Part shown: piece after piece, positions 7,041-11,822 of the stretch
Layout of the letters: each line of letters opens with the position of its first letter
How positions within the stretch are numbered: the stretch's first letter is position 1
Source of the DNA: an uncultured Sphingobacteriaceae bacterium
Lineage (GTDB): Bacteria; Bacteroidota; Bacteroidia; Sphingobacteriales; Sphingobacteriaceae
Assembly (NCBI GenBank): GCA_937875035.1
Contig: CALNCF010000367.1
Span: 1-11,822 of the forward strand
Direction: 5' to 3'
DNA length: 11,822 nt
Notes under the pieces: model-generated
What the model was told of the DNA's origin: nothing
Seen by the model: only the letters and a program-made list of their open reading frames with translations
Database searches by the model: none
Translations under genes and position numbers: made by a program

Positions 7041-9290
7041 TTAAGGTTGCTTCGGTTTGGTCGGAGCCGGCTGCGTAGCAGGAGTAGTTCCTGTGTTCGT
7101 TTTAGGCTGAGTATTTGCCGGAGTGGTTGTATTCGGTTGTGTGCCTGCCGGTTTCGGTTGTTGCTGGATCAGCGTTCCTGCTGGTCTTGCGCCTGCCGGG
7201 ATCGGAGTGCCCGGAGGGCGTACCACCGGTTGCGTACCTGCAGGTGCTGTACCCGCCGGTTGTGTAGTTCCCGGTTGTTGCTGGATAATGGTACCCGCTG
7301 GTCTTGTTCCTGCCGGAACTACTGGTCTTGCACCAGGTTTCGGACCTGGCTTAGGCTTACCCGATTCCGGTATCTTTTGCTCTTTCGGTACATAGTTCTC
7401 TGCGATTACCGAGAACGAAGTACGACGGTTTTGCTGATGCTGATCTTCTGTACATTCTACACCATCCTTACACTCGTTCAGCAGGCGGCTTTCACCGTAA
7501 CCTTTCGGAACCAGTCGCGCGCTGTCCACGCCATTCTTCACCATGAAGTTTACTACCGATTGCGCTCTTCGCTGAGATAGCTGGTAGTTGTAGTTTGAAT
7601 CGGCACGGGAGTCGGTATGCGACGCGATCTCGATCACAAATGTAGGGTTGTCGTTCATGGTCTTGATCAGGGAATCGAGGATGCTGATCGACTCCGGACG
7701 CAGGTCCGCGCTGTTCAGGTCATACAGGATTCCTTTCAGTACGATCTCCTTTAACGGAATAGGGTTCAGCTTGAAATTGATCTCGAAATCTTTCGATTCC
7801 TTGAAACCGTATGTAGAAGCTTCACCGGCATCACCGAAGAAACGGTATTTGGATGCTTTCAATTCATAGTTCACATCTTTTTTCAGGGTGAACTTATAAG
7901 CGCCCTGTGCGTCGCTGGTTGCTGTTTGTGTGCTTCCGTCGCTACCCACAATGGTTACCTTGGTTTGTGGTAATACTTTTTGAGTCTGGTTGTTGATGGT
8001 CTTTCCATAAGCAGTGAATACCAATGGGATCGCGATCGCTGAGTAAATATCATCCTCACCTCTTCCGCCAACACGGTTCGAAGTGAAATAGCCTAATTCC
8101 TTGTTTTCGTCGAGGATCAGGCCGAAGTCATCACCCGTAGAGTTGATCGGAGATTTCAGGCTCACGGCATCCGCCCAGTCGCCTTCTTCCCAGTCGCAGA
8201 AGAAAATATCCAGTCCGCCGATACCCATATGGCCATTGGACGCGAAGTACAGAGTACCTGATGGATGGATGAACGGGAACTGTTCATCACCCGGGGTATT
8301 GATCTTCGGACCGGCATTTACCGGTACGCCCCAGGAGTTCCCCTGCTTCTCGCTGATCCAGATATCCTTTCCACCCATTCCGCCTTTCATGTCGGATACG
8401 AAGAACAGGCGTTTGCCATCGGCTGATACACTTGGATGTGCAATGATCGCGGAATCAGGGTTTGGAATGTCGATCGGCTTAGGCTCGGTCCAGTTAGCTC
8501 CTTCATTCGTTGTTTCGTAGATCTTGCAACCGGTTTCTTTTCCTTTCGCGCCGTTACATTGGGTGAAATAAAGGATCCGGTTCTCATTATCGAAAGAAGC
8601 TACACCTTCATTATAAGCAGTATTAATGTTCTTGTTCAACTGTTCCGGCTTTGTCCATTTGTTCTTGCCGGTCTGTACCGCCGCGTAAATGTTCTCATAG
8701 CTTTTGCCGGTACGGTCGTAAATGTCTTTTCCTTTCGGAGTACCCCTGTTGGAAGCGAAGATGATCCCTTTTCCATAGAAAGCAGGAGCGTAGTCAAAGT
8801 CTTTGGTATTGATGGTCACCTCGTTGAACACGTCAAAAGCATTGGCTTTCTCTTTCCATTTAAGGGCCAACTTGCTCATCTCGATCCCTTTCAGGCCTAC
8901 TGAATCGTTCGGCTTTTTCTCCAGGTACAGCTGGTAGGTCTCAATGGCATCGTCAAATTTTTCGAGTGTCTTCTGGGCTTCAGCCAGCTTGATATAGGCA
9001 TCAGCCCCGGTATAGCCGGCTTTGATCGCCTTGTCGTACCAAACCACCGATTGTTTGTAATTGTTGATCAACCGGTAGCATTCGGCTACCTTATAGGTAA
9101 CATACGCCTTGTCTTCTTTTTTCCGGACAGTGGTAATGGCCTTTTTGTAAAGGTCGGCCGCTGCGAAATACTTCTCGTTATTAAATGCGTTGTCGGCGGC
9201 AACCACACTTGGTTTCTGCGCGCCGCAGGAGTAAAGAATAACTGCGATAGTTAGTGATAATACAAAACAGGAAAGGTGTTTTAATTTCAT
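7041..9290 (-). CDS. OmpA-family lipoprotein with TPR, PD40 propeller and CRD domains (PorE-like)
   Basis: The 749-residue protein begins with a lipoprotein signal ending in the lipobox LYSC (Cys22). Then come TPR-like helices (about 30-145, e.g. NEKYFAAADLYKKAI and KFDDAIETYQLYLEKKPND), a PD40/WD40-like propeller (about 165-420, with repeats such as HPSVSADGKRLFFVSD and FPFIHPSGTLYFASN), a carboxypeptidase-regulatory-like beta domain (about 424-508) and an OmpA C-terminal domain (about 515-630). In the OmpA domain Asp560 and Arg575 have the spacing of the peptidoglycan-binding pair of E. coli OmpA. This domain order is that of PorE, the lipoprotein that anchors the type IX secretion system to peptidoglycan in Porphyromonas gingivalis; the phylum also has paralogues with this order, so the exact role is inferred. 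The last 115 or so residues (635-749) are a Pro/Ala/Gly/Thr/Gln-rich low-complexity tail with repeats, not part of the core architecture. Cys607 and Cys613 in the OmpA domain could form a disulfide. Confidence 0.88.
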   Translation of the reverse strand: MKLKHLSCFVLSLTIAVILYSCGAQKPSVVAADNAFNNEKYFAAADLYKKAITTVRKKEDKAYVTYKVAECYRLINNYKQSVVWYDKAIKAGYTGADAYIKLAEAQKTLEKFDDAIETYQLYLEKKPNDSVGLKGIEMSKLALKWKEKANAFDVFNEVTINTKDFDYAPAFYGKGIIFASNRGTPKGKDIYDRTGKSYENIYAAVQTGKNKWTKPEQLNKNINTAYNEGVASFDNENRILYFTQCNGAKGKETGCKIYETTNEGANWTEPKPIDIPNPDSAIIAHPSVSADGKRLFFVSDMKGGMGGKDIWISEKQGNSWGVPVNAGPKINTPGDEQFPFIHPSGTLYFASNGHMGIGGLDIFFCDWEEGDWADAVSLKSPINSTGDDFGLILDENKELGYFTSNRVGGRGEDDIYSAIAIPLVFTAYGKTINNQTQKVLPQTKVTIVGSDGSTQTATSDAQGAYKFTLKKDVNYELKASKYRFFGDAGEASTYGFKESKDFEINFKLNPIPLKEIVLKGILYDLNSADLRPESISILDSLIKTMNDNPTFVIEIASHTDSRADSNYNYQLSQRRAQSVVNFMVKNGVDSARLVPKGYGESRLLNECKDGVECTEDQHQQNRRTSFSVIAENYVPKEQKIPESGKPKPGPKPGARPVVPAGTRPAGTIIQQQPGTTQPAGTAPAGTQPVVRPPGTPIPAGARPAGTLIQQQPKPAGTQPNTTTPANTQPKTNTGTTPATQPAPTKPKQP
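7155..7316 (-). repeat. Imperfect 45-bp direct repeat in the PorE-like tail
   Basis: Copies at 7155-7199 and 7272-7316 are 117 bp apart and agree at 38 of 45 bases by my hand comparison. They encode RPAGTLIQQQP and RPAGTIIQQQP with a preceding PAGA or PAGT (residues 698-712 and 659-673). The 117-bp offset is exactly 39 codons, so the duplication stays in frame. PAGT occurs six times and PAGA once across residues 659-717. Confidence 0.8.
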
Positions 9291-9361
9291 TGTAGCCTCG
9301 ATGGTTAATTAATAAGGAAAATCTGTCCCTTAGTATCAAATAGCATACCGCAGGGAAAAAT

Positions 9362-9369
9362 CAAATATA
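9362..9369 (-). promoter_or_regulatory. Candidate -7 box of the porE-like gene
   Basis: The minus strand reads TATATTTG, an exact TAnnTTTG match, 72 bases upstream of the ATG at 9290, which implies a leader of about 65 bases. The expected -33 position reads near TTTTTAG rather than TTTG. The rest of 9291-9361 is AT-rich and shows no clear structure. Confidence 0.45.
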
Positions 9370-9410
9370 AATTATTTTAAACATTTACCTAAAAAGTGTG
9401 GAGAATTGCA

Positions 9411-9445
9411 GAATAAAAAAGCCCCTTCCTGTATGGAAAGGGCTT
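9411..9445 (-). terminator. Intrinsic terminator of glnN
   Basis: Arms AAGCCCCTTCC (9419-9429) and GGAAAGGGCTT (9435-9445) form an 11-bp stem with a 5-base loop. The one plus-strand mismatch becomes a G-U wobble in the minus-strand RNA, where the stem is followed by a run of U (9415-9420). It begins 21 bases after the glnN stop codon. Confidence 0.88.
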
Positions 9446-9465
9446 GATATGAATGTGATACGGTG

Positions 9466-11652
9466 TTATTTGACGAACAGCAGTTCCCTGAATTTAGGCA
9501 GGGGCCATTTCTCATCGCTGATCACCAGTTCCAACTTGTCCACATGGTACCTGATCGGTTCAAAATAGGCCTTTACTTTCTCATCATAATGAATGGCCTT
9601 TTTGCGTTCGTCTTCTATAATATTTCCTTTCTTGCGCTCTTCGATCATGTCTTCTACGGCTTTCTTTACAAAATTCACATGTTCCGAGATCTCTTTGATG
9701 AGATCCATCTGCGGCTCAGTATAGGTTTTGGAAAGCCCGATCTCTTTTAATCCCTTCACATTCTGCACCAGCATATTCTGGTACTCAACGGCGGTCGGAA
9801 TGATCACGCTGGTTACCATTTCCCCGATCACCCTCGATTCGATCTGCAGCTTTTTCGTATAGTTTTCAAGACGGATCTCGTGGCGCGCATGGCTTTCGCG
9901 TTCGTTGTATACCTGGTTGTTGATGAAAAGGTCTGTCGACTTTTTGCTGATGTACGCGTCAAGCGCCTTAGGGGTGGTCTTAAGATTTGACAGGCCTCTC
10001 TTTGCCGCTTCCTTTTCCCATTCCTCGCTGTAGCCATTGCCTTCAAAACGAATGTGCTTCGACTCCTTGATATATCTTTTGATCACGGTCAGGAGCGCCA
10101 CATCCTTCTTCTCGCCCTTCTTTACCAATTGCTCTACTTCCTTGCTGAACTGAACCAACTGGTCGGCCATGATGGTATTCAGCACGGTCATCGCTTCCGA
10201 AGAATTAGCCGAGGAGCCCACGGCTCTGAATTCGAACTTGTTGCCTGTAAAAGCAAAAGGGGAGGTACGGTTCCGGTCGGTATTGTCCAGCAGGATCTGC
10301 GGGATCTTAGGAATGCCCAGCCAGAGCGCATTGTTGGTGTCGGCTTTCTTGTTCACTTTCGAGGTTTCGATCTCGTTCAGCACCTCATCCAGCTGCGAGC
10401 CCAGGAAGATCGAAATGATCGCTGGCGGCGCTTCGTTGGCGCCCAAGCGATGGTCGTTGCTTACCGATGCGATGCTGGCTCTCAGCAGGTCGGCATGCTC
10501 GTGCACCGCTTTAATGGTATTAACAAAGAAGGTCAGGAACATGAGGTTGTTCTTCGGTGTTTTGCCCGGCGACAACAGGTTCTTGCCGGTGTTCGTGATC
10601 AGCGACCAGTTGTTGTGCTTGCCCGATCCGTTCACACCCGCGTACGGCTTCTCGTGTAATAAGACTTTAAAATGATGGCGGCGTGCTACCTTATCCATCA
10701 GGTCCATCAGCAATTGATTATGGTCGATCGCTAAATTGATCTCTTCATAAATAGGCGCACACTCGAACTGGTTAGGTGCGACCTCGTTATGCCGGGTTTT
10801 TAAAGGGATGCCCAGCTTAATGGATTCCGTTTCGAAGTCCACCATAAAGGCATGCACCCGTTCCGGGATCGATCCGAAGTAATGATCTTCCAGCTGCTGA
10901 CCCTTGGCCGACATATGTCCGAACAAGGCACGTCCGGTCATCATCAGGTCGGGACGGGCATGGTAAAGCGAAAGGTCTACCAGGAAATATTCCTGCTCGA
11001 TACCCAGGGACGCGGTTACCTTGGTAATGCTTTTATCGAAGAACTGGCATACGTCTACCGCTGCCTTGTCTAATGCGTTCAGCGCCTTTAATAAAGGAGC
11101 TTTGTAATCCAGCGCTTCGCCGGTATAGGATACGAAAACGGTTGGGATACATAGTGTCTTGGCCGATCCTGATTCGATCACGAAGGCAGGAGAAGACGGA
11201 TCCCAGGCGGTGTAGCCACGTGCTTCAAAGGTGTTGCGGATCCCCCCGTTAGGGAAGGAAGAGGCGTCCGGCTCCTGCTGAACCAGGGCGTCGCCCGTGA
11301 ATTTTTCAATGGCCCTGCCATCCGCTCCGGGCTCGAAGAACGAATCGTGCTTCTCCGCCGTAGTGCCTGTTAAGGGCTGGAACCAATGGGTGTAATGGGT
11401 ACAGCCTTTTTCCATGGCCCATGCCTTCATGGCAGAAGCTACCTGGTCGGCAACCGAACGTTCGATCAGTGTACCCGTATCGATGGCCGCTACGATGCTT
11501 TCGTAAGCTTCTTTCGACAGGTATTGCTTCATCTTGATGAGGTCGAATACATGAATGCCGTAGAAATCGGAGAGTTTGGAGGATGGAGGGTTTACCTGTA
11601 TCGCCGGTCTCGACAATACAGATTCCAGTGCTTTAAAGCGGATCAGAGCCAT
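9466..11652 (-). CDS. glnN: Glutamine synthetase type III
   Basis: GlnN makes glutamine from glutamate, ammonia and ATP and is the main ammonia-assimilating enzyme in many Bacteroidota; the type III form is a large dodecamer in the cytoplasm. Read from ATG 11652 the protein has 728 residues, the standard type III length, far above the 450-470 of type I. Visible motifs: the N-terminal type III start MALIRFKALESVL, the metal-binding LGIEQEYFLVD (216-226), NGSGKHNNWSL (341-351) of the ATP/glutamate site, the type III signature around NDHRLGANEAPPAII (399-413) and the strongly conserved RNRTSPFAFTGNKFEFRAVG block (460-479). The last 200 residues form the helical C-terminal extension typical of type III. 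An upstream in-frame TTG at 11685 is rejected: it overlaps the -7 box and adds non-family residues. It is a single gene with its own terminator; an upstream palindrome may be regulatory. No glnB, amt or gltB is next to it. Confidence 0.97.
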   Translation of the reverse strand: MALIRFKALESVLSRPAIQVNPPSSKLSDFYGIHVFDLIKMKQYLSKEAYESIVAAIDTGTLIERSVADQVASAMKAWAMEKGCTHYTHWFQPLTGTTAEKHDSFFEPGADGRAIEKFTGDALVQQEPDASSFPNGGIRNTFEARGYTAWDPSSPAFVIESGSAKTLCIPTVFVSYTGEALDYKAPLLKALNALDKAAVDVCQFFDKSITKVTASLGIEQEYFLVDLSLYHARPDLMMTGRALFGHMSAKGQQLEDHYFGSIPERVHAFMVDFETESIKLGIPLKTRHNEVAPNQFECAPIYEEINLAIDHNQLLMDLMDKVARRHHFKVLLHEKPYAGVNGSGKHNNWSLITNTGKNLLSPGKTPKNNLMFLTFFVNTIKAVHEHADLLRASIASVSNDHRLGANEAPPAIISIFLGSQLDEVLNEIETSKVNKKADTNNALWLGIPKIPQILLDNTDRNRTSPFAFTGNKFEFRAVGSSANSSEAMTVLNTIMADQLVQFSKEVEQLVKKGEKKDVALLTVIKRYIKESKHIRFEGNGYSEEWEKEAAKRGLSNLKTTPKALDAYISKKSTDLFINNQVYNERESHARHEIRLENYTKKLQIESRVIGEMVTSVIIPTAVEYQNMLVQNVKGLKEIGLSKTYTEPQMDLIKEISEHVNFVKKAVEDMIEERKKGNIIEDERKKAIHYDEKVKAYFEPIRYHVDKLELVISDEKWPLPKFRELLFVK

Positions 11653-11682
11653 TTTTTTGGAGGTTTGTGGTTTTAGACGCTG

Positions 11683-11690
11683 CAAAAATA
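11683..11690 (-). promoter_or_regulatory. Candidate -7 box of glnN
   Basis: The minus strand reads TATTTTTG, an exact TAnnTTTG match, 31 bases upstream of the ATG at 11652, which gives a leader of about 24 bases. The place where a -33 TTTG should lie (about 11710-11715) is instead inside a perfect inverted repeat, which suggests that the promoter may need an activator or be controlled there. Confidence 0.5.
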
Positions 11691-11703
11691 ATCAAGGATT
11701 TTA

Positions 11704-11738
11704 TTTTTCTTGTCTTTTTTGAAAAAAGACAAGAAAAA
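11704..11738. repeat. Perfect 17-bp inverted repeat upstream of glnN
   Basis: The arm TTTTTCTTGTCTTTTTT (11704-11720) is complementary at every base to 11722-11738, with a single G between. Neither strand has a U tract after the second arm, so it does not look like an intrinsic terminator. It overlaps the expected -33 region of the glnN promoter. The remaining bases to the window end (11739-11822) are AT-rich, and I see no gene or clear site in them. Confidence 0.7.
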
Positions 11739-11822
11739 ATGATGATCTGCCTGTTTTTATAGGTGATTTTTTGTTTTTAGCTGGAAAAAATTCAAAATGA
11801 TGGTTTATTTTGAGGTGAATTG

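Noticed and set aside
7155..7316. CRISPR array or tandem-repeat locus
   Set aside because: There are only two imperfect 45-bp copies, they are in frame inside a coding region, and they encode the same peptide; there are no spacers or cas genes.
7123..7395. Plus-strand Gly/Val/Pro-rich repeat frame resembling a structural protein
   Set aside because: It mirrors the PAGT repeats of the minus-strand gene in an antisense frame; the real lipoprotein with a lipobox and recognisable domains explains the region.
7026..7580. Open plus-strand frame rich in Arg, Ser and Cys opposite the PorE-like tail
   Set aside because: It is the complement of the Pro/Ala/Gly/Thr repeats and the OmpA domain; its biased composition follows from that coding strand, and it has no family features or promoter.
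10054..10675. Two long overlapping plus-strand frames inside glnN
   Set aside because: Both lie wholly within well-conserved glutamine synthetase coding sequence on the other strand and show no recognisable protein features.
1..11822. A novel multi-gene system such as defence, secretion or a biosynthetic cluster
   Set aside because: Every gene belongs to a known, mostly housekeeping or envelope family, and terminators separate most of them; nothing suggests a coordinated new system.
11739..11822. Possible gene or promoter at the right window edge
   Set aside because: The stretch is AT-rich with no start followed by an open frame of useful length and no exact TAnnTTTG box on either strand.

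Overview
The window looks like an ordinary chromosomal segment of a member of the phylum Bacteroidota, most likely a Chitinophaga-like (Chitinophagales) lineage. Support comes from several directions. The gene families are typical of the phylum: type III glutamine synthetase, an S46 dipeptidyl-peptidase, a TPR/PD40/OmpA lipoprotein of the PorE type, and a Bacteroidota-style PurM. Genes lack Shine-Dalgarno sequences, and several start sites are preceded by TAnnTTTG boxes, the -7 element of Bacteroidota promoters. The genus-level placement is inference.

Layout, left to right: (1) 1-348, minus, the N-terminal 116 residues of a metallo-beta-lactamase-fold hydrolase that runs off the left edge. 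(2) 439-1799, minus, dihydrolipoyl dehydrogenase (lpd), broken by a small out-of-frame deletion near position 745 and followed by a strand-specific terminator. (3) 1868-3457, minus, an exported DUF4140/DUF4139 (MuiA-like) protein with an unusual insert. (4) 3563-5731, plus, the only plus-strand gene: a secreted S46 dipeptidyl-peptidase of the DPP7 type. (5) A bidirectional terminator at 5753-5785. (6) 5807-6982, minus, purM. (7) 7041-9290, minus, a PorE-like OmpA-family lipoprotein with a repetitive Pro/Ala/Gly/Thr tail. (8) 9466-11652, minus, glnN, the type III glutamine synthetase. (9) 11653-11822, the glnN upstream region with a perfect 17-bp inverted repeat.

The genes do not form one pathway. 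Most appear to be single transcription units: terminators sit after lpd, between the S46 gene and purM, after the PorE-like gene and after glnN, and TAnnTTTG boxes sit before lpd, muiA, purM, porE-like and glnN. Their roles are central carbon metabolism (lpd), purine synthesis (purM), nitrogen assimilation (glnN) and the cell envelope or periplasm (S46 peptidase, PorE-like lipoprotein, MuiA-like protein).

I found no defence island, CRISPR array, mobile element, RNA gene or convincing undescribed multi-gene system. The points most worth a second look are the lpd deletion, the TonB-plug-like segment inside the MuiA-like protein, the repeat tail of the PorE-like protein, the hairpin that combines a terminator with a promoter box before purM, and the palindrome upstream of glnN.
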